DNA of 64,000 bases from Anseranas semipalmata (Eukaryota > Chordata > Aves > Anseriformes > Anseranatidae). Shown in pieces: positions 1-18,100 of this stretch. The position numbers were made by a program, and so were the translations under genes. The stretch covers positions 624,821 to 688,820 of the forward strand of contig VXAA01000971.1 of assembly GCA_013399115.1 (NCBI GenBank), read 5' to 3'. The number at the start of each line of letters is the position of its first letter. Position 1 is the stretch's first letter. Below the pieces are notes generated by a model, which searched no databases, was not told the DNA's origin, and saw nothing but the letters and a program-made list of their open reading frames with translations.

Positions 1-3824
<3,824 letters not shown>

Positions 3825-5067
3825 CTAAGGAAAACATACAAGTGGAGAGTGCTTCAGCAGGAAAGAGGGGTGTAAACAGCGTGTCTCACTGCATGTTGAT
3901 CAAAACTGCTTTACTTCAGCACCGTGTGGTTATTGAGTTGTAGGAATGTTATCTCAAGTTGCAGAACAGCAATTCTCTGATTTTAGTCTGATTTAACTTT
4001 TACAACACTCTTTGTAGTCTAGTAAAACCTACTGTTGAAGCAACAAAGGGCTCACAGGAACATTTCATGTCTCAGTTTTTAAATTAATCACACATTTTAA
4101 TAATGCAAAATGACTAAGACTGGATCCCTTGGAAGTTATTAAAATGAACATTTGAGCTCTGTGTAAATATCAAAGGACGATGAAAGGATGCAGTCCTATC
4201 TCAAAATGGTAGTTCTGTGCAAAACCCATAAATCTCAGTTTGTATTAATGTAATGTTGTATATTACTGGGCTTTCATGTAAGTAAAAGCAATGCAAATGA
4301 TCAAATAATCCTTAGCCTGCCTTTTAATTGAGTGATTTATTTTAAAGGTCATGGTATTGGATTACTCATTCAAAGAGAAATTCCTCCTTCTGCAGAGCTT
4401 CTTCCTCACTTAGGTCCCACCTTGCGGTAAACCCTCTCACGCCCAAGACTGCCGGGAATGACAGTCCTCTGCACAGGAGTAATTTCACCTTCAAATTTAG
4501 TTTTTTCTTTATTCTGAGCTGCAAAGATTTGAGCTAAATCTTGTTCAAAGTTAAACCTAGGTAGATTTCCATACCTCAAGCAACATCTCACCTACTCTGA
4601 GCAGAATCCCCCTCAAAATTCAAAGTCAATAGTAGGTGCTCAGAGACGGTATCAAAACCTTCCCATTGTAATTAAGGAGTCACTGGTGAAGCCCCCAGTG
4701 CCTTCAGGTGGAGCAAGTCTGTGTCCTTTCTGTCACTTTACTGGTGATCTGGTGTTGGCGTTGACTGCCATTTTGAGCAGTACAAACGCCATGAGCACTC
4801 CGGAGGAAATACCTGTCCTGAAGACAGGTGCACTGTGAACAGCCCAGCTGCAGTGACACAGAGCTACAAAACCTTCCCCGTGAATCTAGGCATCCCTCCA
4901 AGCCGGGCTCGCAGTTGATCCTGTGAGCTGCAGAACATCCTTCCCCCCTGCTGACTTCAATAAGGGAAAGAATTCTGAGAACACTAGAAATGCTAATTGT
5001 TTTGTAAAAAAAGGAAAGCACAAAGCCTTGAATAAAGACACAAACATATGTTCCTTTTTCCAGAGAA

Positions 5068-5142
5068 TGCTGAGCACCCACAACTATTTAAGTCAATGGG
5101 AATCTGCTGGTGCTACAATCCTTTGAAAAGCAGGTCAATAAC
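5068..5142. repeat. Old sauropsid interspersed-repeat fragment
   Basis: The stretch from 'tgctgagcaccc' through 'aagtcaatggga' and 'ctgctggtgct' to 'gaaaagcaggtca' resembles a very common phrase in turtle, crocodilian and bird genomes: 'gctgagcacc..., cccattgaagtcaatggga, gctgctggtgctcagca, ctgaaaatcaggcca'. The match is from memory and I cannot name the family. It is well diverged, which suggests an old insertion. Confidence 0.45.
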
Positions 5143-6485
5143 TTATACCCCAGCAGAAGAGTGTGTGTTTAGCATCTCTGAAAACCCTCCAGCTGCTATA
5201 GTTAGTTTGATTTTGTTAATCTAAGTGCACAGGATATGTTTTTTCTTTAGTATAGTATATTCAAGCTGTTTTCTAAAAAGCGTGATAGCTGTTAACCCAT
5301 AGAAGAGAGCGGTGGTTTCACAAGGCAGCTGGATTGTGCATGTTACTATGGTGAAGGTTGTTTTTCTTTTCTTTTTTTTTTTTTTTTAAATCAAGTCTTT
5401 ATTTCATATCCAATGCAAATTATACAAAGTGACTCACATCAGAATTTTGTGGTAAAATCAAGTTAATGTATGCATACATAATTCTATTTTTATTTACTTG
5501 CAACTAGTGCTTCCAACACTAAGCTATCATATCCCTCATCAAAGATTTTGCTACTGCAGCAATTGTAGATGGACAAACAGATCCTAGTACCCACTCCTCT
5601 GTAATGTGATGGCAACCTTTTCATGGAGTAAGAAAATGCTGCTTTCAGGAAAGCTGCTGTATTACTGTGGTTAAATATGCTTTGATTCTTTTGAATCAAC
5701 GCTTGAAAAAATCCTTCCCATTTTTAATAACAGGACAGGAAAAACTTCAAGCAGTCTTGTCCAAATGCTAATAAAATAAGATTAGAGGAAAGGCAAAAAA
5801 AGAAGTGAATAATGAACAACTGGCTCAACCCTGATTGGGGATGACCCAATGTCATCATGAAGGGCATGGAAAAATCACAGTGGTAAGGTGATTTATAAGC
5901 TAGGAAACTGAAAGCAAGTGTTTAAACCTATGTGGCTGATACAAGTGGAATCAACAGTCAAGACATCTGCCAATGTCTTGCTTTCTGAGGGAAATGTTTT
6001 AATGCAGACTGAAGGAGCGATGTACATCAGGTTCCTGTGCACTGAAATGGGAGTCAGCGGTGGTGGGTGCAACGTGAGCAAAGCGTCTCTCGACCCCGAA
6101 CCAGGGGGGGTCCCATCACAGCCAAATGCAATGGCCGAGGGAGGGGGCTCCATGCTGGGAGCCAGGCCATGCAGCCTCTGCGTGCTTAGGACGGGAGAGG
6201 ATCATTGTTAAAGAAGGTTCTAGCTGTTACTAAGAGCGAAAAATACATTTTAGCAGCTCATTTGCATTTCATCTCAAACGTGCATAAACGCCGTTGAGTC
6301 ACCTCCCTTCAAATCCCAGCTAGTGTTAAAAGCACCTATGGTGTAATTTAAAGATAATTTAAAACCTATCATTGCAAAATAACCCTGCTCCTTATTAGAA
6401 TAAAAAGTGTTTGATAAGGGCCTAGAAATTCATTATAGTGGTAGTATTAACTGCATCAAGCCAGCAGGAGCTGTCAGTTTTTATC

Positions 6486-6570
6486 TGGTTGTACAGCACC
6501 TAGCACTAAAGGGACGTGACACTGCTGCCTTTTAGGTGCTACTCTTGCATAAATATTAGGTAATAATAAT
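6486..6570 (+). repeat. Ancient amniote SINE/LINE-type tail ending in (AAT)n
   Basis: The block reads 'gttgtacagcacctagcac', a middle part, 'ttttaggtgctact' and then an AAT-rich end. The same arrangement (gtacagcacctagcacaatgggg, then aggtgctactgcaatacaaataataat) is widespread in amniote genomes as the 3' end of an ancient retroposon. The exact family is not assigned here. It lies in the NPAS2 intron in antisense orientation. Confidence 0.5.
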
Positions 6571-6615
6571 GCATTACGAGAACAGGGGAAAAACTGCCGC
6601 GTGCCCTTTCCCTCA

Positions 6616-10202
<3,587 letters not shown>

Positions 10203-10351
10203 CATTGTGTTTCTGCAGAAAGCCAATGACTTTTTCCAGCACAGTAGTTTTGTCCATTTTGCGGGTGTTGCCTGGAAGCATGGAGCTGAGCTCTTTGATG
10301 AGAACATTGAACTGATCACGCCTCTTCTTCTCAGACTTGTTACGCGAAGCC
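10203..10351 (-). CDS. NPAS2: NPAS2 bHLH exon (codons 11-61)
   Basis: This 149-base exon encodes the rest of Arg11 through Asn60 plus one base of codon 61. The basic region is about residues 14-22, with Glu18 and Arg22 in the positions that read the E-box core. Helix 1 is about 23-36, the loop PGNTRKMDK 37-45, and helix 2 about 46-59, ending FLQKHN. The acceptor is ccctgtctacag before 10351 and the donor is AATG|gtaaga after 10203, so the exon enters in phase 2 and leaves in phase 1. Both phases match the neighbouring exons. The peptide is essentially identical to the mammalian NPAS2 bHLH as I remember it, and no residue needed for DNA contact is altered. The role is E-box binding and first-contact dimerisation with BMAL1. 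Confidence 0.97.
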
Positions 10352-11154
10352 CTGTAGACAGGGAAAAAAAAAAAGATGAGCAGAGCAAGAAGAAAAATCA
10401 TCACGCACCTCCTCTTTGCAATGTATACACATGGAAATTAGCTTGCTGCGTGCCTCACCATGTGAAGATCGGCACTGGCCTCTAGCAAAGCTGCAGAGAC
10501 GAGTAGGAGGCAACGGTTCCCACCTCCTGCTCTTGTCTCTGAGCCCCTTTAGAGTCCAGCGGGGAGCTGGAGGCTCTGCTCACCCCTCTGTGCTGCCTCT
10601 GGATGCTCTTTGGACAAGTCTATCAGGTCAGCATTAGGCCTGCAGGTGAAGGAGCTCTGTCTGTCTCCGAGGTACACACGGCATCTTGAATGTCCACACA
10701 AAGCAAGAGGAAACAGGGATTCTGCGACAACACCATCAGTGGGACAAATCATTCAGTGCAGACTGATAAAACTATGGGGCATACCCATCTGTGCAGTTTT
10801 AAGAGGAGAGAGAGACCCTAGTCCTGCAGCTCAGCCATTGCACCGGAGCGGGGTCCACCTAGAGGGACCTGCCTGCTTTGTACAGGTCCTCTGGCTATAT
10901 CTAAGCTGGCTTATGGAGAGCCATGGGGCTGTTGTCTCCCAGTCATTCAGATCAGGGACCTGAGCAGAGGCTGCTGCAGCTGCTACCTGGTTCATATGCC
11001 ACCTAGCTCTGTCTCCTTTCCGAGGTTGTGAGGCACAGAGGATGTGGGGCTGATGTCTACATCTCATCCCAGCAAGGACCAGGTCTGAGGCCAGGATGTG
11101 TACCCGGACCTGAGGGCTCAGAAGTGCTAGGAGGGGTCCCCTTCTTGCCCATAA

Positions 11155-11222
11155 TGTCTGTGTGGCCCTGGGCAAATTGCTTAAGGTCGCGATGCCCCAA
11201 CTTCTTAGGTGTAAAATGGGGA
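11155..11222 (+). repeat. MIR/CORE-SINE-like fragment
   Basis: The sequence has ctgtgtggccctgggcaaa, then ttgcttaa, then gtgtaaaatgggga. This parallels the MIR consensus 'ctgtgtgaccttgggcaagttacttaacc...tctgtaaaatgggga' over about 65 bases. It is degenerate, as expected for an element that predates the split of birds and mammals. It lies antisense to NPAS2. Confidence 0.6.
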
Positions 11223-12865
11223 CTCTGCAGCTTTCCCTGCCAGTCCTGACTGTTTCGATTGCTGACTCCTCAGAGGAAGCCTACTTCTGCTGCTGTGTTT
11301 GAAGAGCTTATAGGAAGAAAAGACCTGATTTCATGTCGGGTGTTTTGGCACCGTCATAATACCATCATTAAGCTGTTGATAATCTTTTCAGCTTATGCAC
11401 TTTATTTTTTATATTTTTCTTTAAATATATATCAAGCTATACATGAGGGAAGGTTTCTGAATGGTCCCTATGAATACAACAATCCTTCTATGTGGAAGGT
11501 ATCACCCAGACTTCTGTAGCCATGTGAAAATAGAAATAAATATGACCCAGAAGGTTTGTTTGTTCTTCTGAAAGGTCCTCAAGCAGACAATATTTGCCTT
11601 GTTAATTACGTAAAGATCTAAAAATCTGGTTACATGTAGTCAGGAAAGAAAAGCCAAGAGGCTAGTTCTTCTGAGTGTCTCAGTCCCAGTTAAATCTGTT
11701 GTACCTCGTAAGGAGCTCTGTAGGCACACTGGTGAAAATCAGAGCAGAATTTAGCCCGGCATTTACATCCCCCCAAGGACCACTATGGCAATAAACATTT
11801 TCAGCAGAGAAATCACTGCAGAGGCTTCTGGATGTTACTACTGACAGAGGGGTAATTTTTGTTTGTCTTGCTCTCAACCCTGAACACACTTGGAGATGCA
11901 CTGGATAGAAGCCAACGCTTGATTATTTTACAGTGTGGAACACAAGAGATTGGGTGGATACTGCCTGAATGATTCCAGCCTGTTCTTATTACAGCGCAAA
12001 AGGCTGTCAGAACAAGATGTGAAAAGCTCCATCCTTATCCTATTTCTGTACAGTTCAAGGGGACTTAAAGAACATCAACATTTTACGTCCTTATAATTCA
12101 ATCCTCAGTTCATTTTAAGCTCAAAGGGTCTTGATCCTCATGAAAATAAAATAAAACACCAATCATCTATAGGGAAAGTATTGCTTTGCCAAAATATAAA
12201 GATGCCTTGACAGAAATATAAAGTATCTATTTTTAACACTTGACTTTTTATTCACAAAGGAAATAAAAAACCTCCTCTAGTGGAAATAGCTCTACCAAGA
12301 TCTGAATCGATGATCACAGTTAAAACTAAAAAAGAGAAAAAAGAGGAAAAAACCCACAATTAGGTCATCTAAACTGTCCCTGTACAGTTGTAAGTGTTTT
12401 TGTTCAGTCCAGTTGTAAATGTCTTAAATAATGCAGTTTTCATCACTTCCCTTGGAAGATTATTCCCTTGCCTTGTTTACTTCACTGCTAGGGCATATCA
12501 TTTACAGTAAGCCAAAACAGTCTGTGTCTTAATTCCATACTGTTCGTCCCAGTTCTCCTCCCTCTTCGCTACTCTGAAAAAATATGGCATATACAAGGGG
12601 AAGGAGGAGACACGGTATGAATAAAATCTGGGTTTTAGTGAATACAGCTAAAGGCAATACAAGACAGCTTGAATTCGGCAAGATCAAACTCACCAATTTA
12701 AAATGTGTTCTCAATAGCCATTTTTATTCTGATATATTTGCTGCTTATTGTCTTAAAGAGAGGCTGATACTTGTTGACTGGTAGCCATTGCACTACGCTG
12801 ATTTACAATGAAATGTGACTTTACAGTAAATTTCATAATTTTTTTTGCTGTCCGATGGGTTACTC

Positions 12866-12960
12866 TAGAATAGAATAGAATAGGATAGAATAGAATAGAA
12901 TAGAATAGAATAGAATAGAATAGAATAGAATAGAATAGAATAGAATAGAATAGAATAGAA
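12866..12960. repeat. (TAGAA)n pentanucleotide microsatellite, 19 units
   Basis: Nineteen uninterrupted 5-base units (95 bases) with one variant, TAGGA at 12881-12885. The array is in register throughout, so its copy number is likely to vary between individuals. It lies in the intron before the bHLH exon. Both strands stay partly open across it, which creates a false open frame of repeating Ile-Leu-Phe-Tyr-Ser. Confidence 0.95.
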
Positions 12961-13839
12961 TGTTCTTCACATCTTGAAGAGGTCTTTGATGCTGCCAATT
13001 TTGGTGCTATAGTATCCACATTTTATTCTTTGGAATGAGGTTAGGTAGTGCCTTAGGGAGTCAGACAGTGCAGAACAAGGCTCAGAATAACCAGTATCCT
13101 GAAGGAAGAGCTATGCGTCTCGGCCAAATAATAAACACTGGGCCCAGGGGTGAGAGCGTAGATGCCTGTCCTTAGGAGAGGATGAACGCTCTTCTCAGCA
13201 TGGGCGGGATGTCTGGATGATACAGACTGAATGTGCCTAATAAATTGAAGCCAATAGTAAATGGGGGGAGCTACTCACTTCTCACTTGAGACATCCAGCT
13301 CCTGGCTTGGGTCCACCCTCAGTGGGTTAGGTCCAGAAAGTTCCAGTCTCACCTATGTTTTACCCATAAAATGAAAGAAGAGAGCAATTTGCTTTGCCTT
13401 TTTTGCCCCCTCTTGGGTTTCTCAGCTTAGAAGGACCCATTCCTCATGCTGAATAGAATAAAACAAAGTGTTTCCCCTACAGCGCAGGCGAGATGAGAGT
13501 CCTCAGTTTTCAATGCACAACAGCAAAATGTTCAGCCAATGGCTTCCCCCACATTTGACTTTCTTTAAAGCTTTGGAAGAAAACATGCCTCTTCTAAATG
13601 AATCTTAGTGGTTCTAGTATACTGTGGTAACCTTAGACTGTAGTGAAGCCTCTCATGATTTTAAACTTAATTTCCAATTTAGATTTATTTCTAAAAACCA
13701 AAATGTACTTCAATTACACTTTAAAGAAGCGATTTCCCCTTTACATTTTAAAAGTTATCATTTTTTTTATTCTACCTTGGAGCAGGCCTGCCCCAGGGCA
13801 TGACAAAAATTTCCTCCTTGAACAAACGGCATGAAAAAT

Positions 13840-14110
13840 CATGCCAGATGGCGATGACAATCGCCGATCGTGAGGATATGCCTCATCCTATTTTTGTCCT
13901 CTATGTATTCACTTAATGCATTTTTTCCAACAATGCTAATATCTTGAAAACGAGCAGGTCTTAGGCGTGCCAAGCGGCGATGCTTGATCGCAGGCTTTGG
14001 CAGCCTCCTGTTCACCAGGCCCCGCGAAGGGCGAAGCGGGGAACTCCTGGCAGTCCCGTGCTGACCCAGCTGCCTCCGCGCGGGGCTCCCGCTCTCGAAC
14101 CCGGAGCGTG
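13840..14110. promoter_or_regulatory. Intragenic CpG-dense patch
   Basis: About 20 CpG dinucleotides occur within 270 bases, including CCGCGCGGGG and CCCCGCGAAGG, in an intron that is otherwise CpG-poor. It lies about 1 kb downstream of the first coding exon in the direction of transcription. A perfect ROR/REV-ERB-type match (TGACCTATATT) follows at 14166-14176. It could be an alternative promoter, an enhancer or a GC-biased conversion spot. No TATA box or transcript evidence is visible. Confidence 0.35.
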
Positions 14111-14676
14111 CACAAACTAGGGGAGGGAGCAAGGGAGAGCCGCTGAGCTTGGTTGCAGCGTGTGCTGACCTATATTGGTGAGAAAAAGCTGCAGGGAGGA
14201 AAGAAGCGGAGAAGGAATGAAAAGAGATGAAACTGGATCAACTAGTTGTGCCTGGACTGGAAATACTCTCATTAGGGGGAACCAAGGGAAAAAAATGCAT
14301 GCAGCCGAAGGCTCCCTCTCAAGCAATTAGACTGTGGGCTGCAGTATTGATAATGCTTCCAGAAAAAAATAATGCTTCCAAACAGCTTTTGTGACACTGC
14401 AGATGCCAGGCAGATCGGACAGTTATTAGCATTTGATTGCCTCAGTTCTTCTGCCTTGAAGCACACCCTTCCCCTGCCCACAAAGTGCTCACAACAATTT
14501 CCTGCCTACGGATCAGCTGGGACTTTATCATGGAGTGAAGAATATATGTGAATAAATGTTTCTGCCACTTTAGGGCTGACACAGCACTTTGAATGGTCTC
14601 TCTGTTATGAAGGTAACTTCTGGGTGTTTCCATCACTGAGAAGTAGGCATTGCTGAATAAGTGACCATCGTATTAT

Positions 14677-14693
14677 AAAAAAAAAAAAAAAAN
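14677..14693. repeat. Poly-A run with an ambiguous base
   Basis: Sixteen A residues are followed by a single N at 14693. The N probably reflects uncertain homopolymer length in the assembly. Confidence 0.9.
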
Positions 14694-15068
14694 TGCTTTT
14701 CTTTTGCAAAATGTTTCTTGTAAGAAAAAAAAAACACATTTTATACACTCTGGGAGCTAGGACGATGTGCTATAGCAGCAGGACTATGTTGTTGGTTCTT
14801 CAATCCTTGTGTTTTGCAGTAATGTGAAAAAAGCAATCAATGCCTTTGCTTTTTTGACAATTTCTACAGGAAACATTGCTAAGTTATTTTCCTCTTACAG
14901 GGTAGCCAGGAATAGTAATCTGTGATATGGCAGTTTTTCAAGTCATGCTTGGCTTTATTTTCCTCTCTCTTTTTGATTAATTGATTATGGATAATACAGC
15001 TTCTGCAGCAACAAACACTATTAAGCTCACCACGAGTTAAACAGAGTTATAAAAGAAAAAGTGCTCAC

Positions 15069-15100
15069 CTCTTTGCCCTGTCTTTCTCATCTTCATCCAT
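15069..15100 (-). CDS. NPAS2: NPAS2 first coding exon (codons 1-10 plus two bases)
   Basis: The exon spans 15122-15069 (54 bases); its first 22 bases are 5' UTR. The start codon is at 15100-15098 and encodes MDEDEKDRAK, the known NPAS2 N-terminus, followed by AG, which the next exon completes to Arg11. The acceptor is tcaacag just above 15122, preceded by a weak pyrimidine tract. The donor is AAAGAG|gtgagc ending at 15069. The start context has G at +4 but C at -3, so it is not a perfect Kozak site. The 22 exonic bases upstream contain no in-frame stop, so the start rests on homology to the family. The presence of an acceptor means at least one non-coding exon must lie upstream, at a higher coordinate. 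The exon is too short to be found by open-frame length and was recognised from the peptide and its splice phase. Confidence 0.93.
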
Positions 15101-18100
15101 TAGATTGTCTAAGCAGTTTTTCCTGTTGAAGGAATGCAAGAATCATTATGAATCGTCATGTTGTTAGCTCTACTTTCAGGTTAATCTCAGAGTCACGCTA
15201 TTTCATTTTAATAACAGAGTGATGATATCCAGGTCAGATAAACGTGTCAGCAGCGCTCTATGCCACAGTGCTTGACTTTAAGAAGCATCCATTGCAGATA
15301 ACATTATTCCTCAGCATCACACTAGCTGTAGGGGCTGCAGCCAGGGATGAAGGCTCCCAGGCACAACACTGTGCGCAAGCACAGTACAAAAACAGACATT
15401 TCTTGGGGGATTTGCAGTGTCAAGGTTACTCTCTGCAAGCTTGCAGGCCGGATGAACCCCCGGGTGTGAGCAAGTTGAGGAGGCATTTTCAGCGCTCCCA
15501 TCTGCCCCAAAAACGGACGGACGACCCTGTGGCATTGGCACGGAGGCTGGGGAGGCCGAGTGGACCTGGTGCCTCGAGGAGGAGGCTGCGCGCTGCCTCC
15601 AGCCCCTCGCCGCATCTCAGCATGGGAGCTGCGTCCTGCCGCATCCCACACAAATGTTTTCCCAACGGGCAGCACAACGCTGCTGAGAGCTTGGGGTATG
15701 GTCAAAGTGTCGTTTCCAAAGTGATGGCGTAACAGTGTGCAATGGTAACACTCATGTTCAAAAATCAGTTTTTCATTTAATGTTTCCTCAAAATGTAGGA
15801 CATGAATAAAATTGAAGGGGGGAGGAGCAAAGTTAATTGCTGTGCATTATTTAAGCCCATGATATTTTCCACACATGAGTCACACAGGAATTTGCCTGTT
15901 TAAAGAATGTTTTATTAAAAAACAGGAGTGAAAAGTTATCAATAGTAAGAACAGTGGATAAATTCCCTCCTTCTGTTAGCGACTCTTTCACAGTCATATT
16001 CCACCTGCTTATTACTCAACAGTTAGCTAAGAACATGAAACTACCCTGTAATTTTTTATCAAATATAAGAGGAATGAGAAATTAAAGCTACAGGTCACTG
16101 ATTGGAGGGTAAAGCTAGTACTTCACAGGATTCAACGTGTTGATGGAGGAGCATAAATAGAAAATATGAAGGCTGGGGGACTGACAAATTTAAATTGCTG
16201 AATTCTGTTATACAGAAAAAAAAAACAAAAAACAAAAAAACAAAAAATAACACTTTGTAGGGTTGTTTTTTTTTTTTTCAGATATTTCCTTGACTTTGAA
16301 AACAGGCAAGTCAGCCATATCACAATCTATATTTTAGGCTAGGAAAATGTATAGACCCTGATAAATTTTATTTACCAGCATTTTACAAATATGATAGGTG
16401 ATTATTCCCCTAGTTTAAGTTTAAGCTAGCCCAACAAGTGTCTTTTCAGATAATTCAGGCTAAAATGTAATAACAAAATTCAGTGGTTTTTATTGTTATT
16501 TGCTCACTTACTGAAACTGAAATGTTCAGCTAATGTTTGAATAACAATTCGGGAGTAAAGAAGGCACCAGTAATATGGCAAGGGTTGGCATTTAAGATTT
16601 TGTTATCTTTCTTTGCTAGACCTTTGCTCAAAATGCTCCGTAGCATGCACTCTTGATGAATTTAGGCTATGACACGTGACACAGGGCAGTGTCAGCAGAG
16701 GATGCCGCTTTCTCTGAATCGCTGAAGACCTTCTTCTGCTGCACCAAGGGCTCTTCTGTTTGCAACAGGTTCCCAGCAAAAGGCAGGAATACAGGGACCA
16801 GAGCGCTGGGTAGCTCTGAGAAGGGCTGGGGGTGGAGGGGGCACTTGGTACCGGTGCTGCTCAGCCCCGTCAGTGTCTGCGAGGCACGACAGACCTATGG
16901 AAAGAGGCTTCCTACAGCTGCACTCCACAAACTGTCAAGGAATTGCACTGCAGGAAAGCCTCTACCCTTACCAGAGAGCAACAGGTCTAACTGGTCTGTT
17001 CTGCCAGGGATTTGGCTAGGTCTGTAAAGCAATGCATGGCCAGCTTCCAGTAAACAAGGTTTCTCACTGACTGACATGAAATTCTGGACCTGCTGCGCTG
17101 TCGCTAGTGTTAGACAATATCTAATTGTCATTTCACTTCTGTTTGCTCACACGGCAAAATCTCCAGAGCATCGTAAGCATTGCTAACAATGTTTGCCAGT
17201 ACATATGTAGCACATGAAATTAAAACTGTTCTCAATAAAATAGATACAGCAGAATATACAACTGCTCCTAACCAGTGCTGTCACACCTCTCCTGAGCCTG
17301 ATAAGATGCTGGCTAACACCTAGAGGAGAAACCCATGCCATGGAGCTCAGGCACGTGCTTAGAGCAACCTGCCTGCTTCACATTATCCTCCCAGTCCTGG
17401 AGCCGGGAGGGTCCCAAGTGGCAAACTGGAAATGTCCTCTCTCATCCCTGTCGGTGCCTGGCTGAGGAGGCAGGTCTGGTTCCTTGCAATGATGGAGGAG
17501 GCAGCGAATTCCATGGCTCGCTGCCACCGTTCCCCTGCAAAGGCATGACATAAAAAGCAAGTAGCACCATGATTTCATAGAAATTTGAACAATCCTTTCA
17601 TGCTAACAAAGAGAATTTGAAAACCTATGGGTAACGGCACCACATGATCTAAATCCTGCCAAGGGAGTGTTTAAGAGTGACAGTTACATTTGGGGCTTCA
17701 TCAGTACCATCATTATCAACAAACAGTGAAGAAGCTATCACTCATAAAGATGGGAAACACCTGGAACAAGGAGAAGAAAGCTCGCCCACTCCTATTACGA
17801 TGGCTGTCAGACAGACACACAGAAAGGCACACATCCACAAGCAGAGCAAACCAAACCAATGGCAAGTTTTTCAGATGTTGCCTGAAGTCCTCCCCAGACA
17901 AGTTCCTGCCTTCAAAAGAGCTTATTTTTAAGAAGTAGGATGGTACAGCATGAGAAACAAGGCAAGCAATAAAGGCCATCTTCACACCTGGGACGTCTGG
18001 ACAGGCTGATGGCTGGCCCCTTCCAAGGGGCTCTTACCAGCTGAGTGCTGCCTGTATGTGCCAGCCAGTCAGGTCTGTTAGAGGGCTCTCCTTACCTGGG

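Larger units (their letters stand above)
10352..15068 (-). other. NPAS2 intron within codon 11
   Basis: This phase-2 intron is 4,717 bases long, between the first coding exon and the bHLH exon. It carries a MIR-like fragment (11155-11222), the TAGAA microsatellite (12866-12960), a CpG-dense patch (13840-14110) and a poly-A run ending in an N (14677-14693). The rest is AT-rich intron without assignable features. Confidence 0.8.

Noticed and set aside
12753..13019. Open frame with repeated Ile-Leu-Phe-Tyr-Ser
   Set aside because: It is a translation of the TAGAA microsatellite.
15244..15732. 162-codon plus-strand frame and 127-codon minus-strand frame overlapping it
   Set aside because: Both follow from local GC richness upstream of the first coding exon. 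Neither joins NPAS2 in phase.
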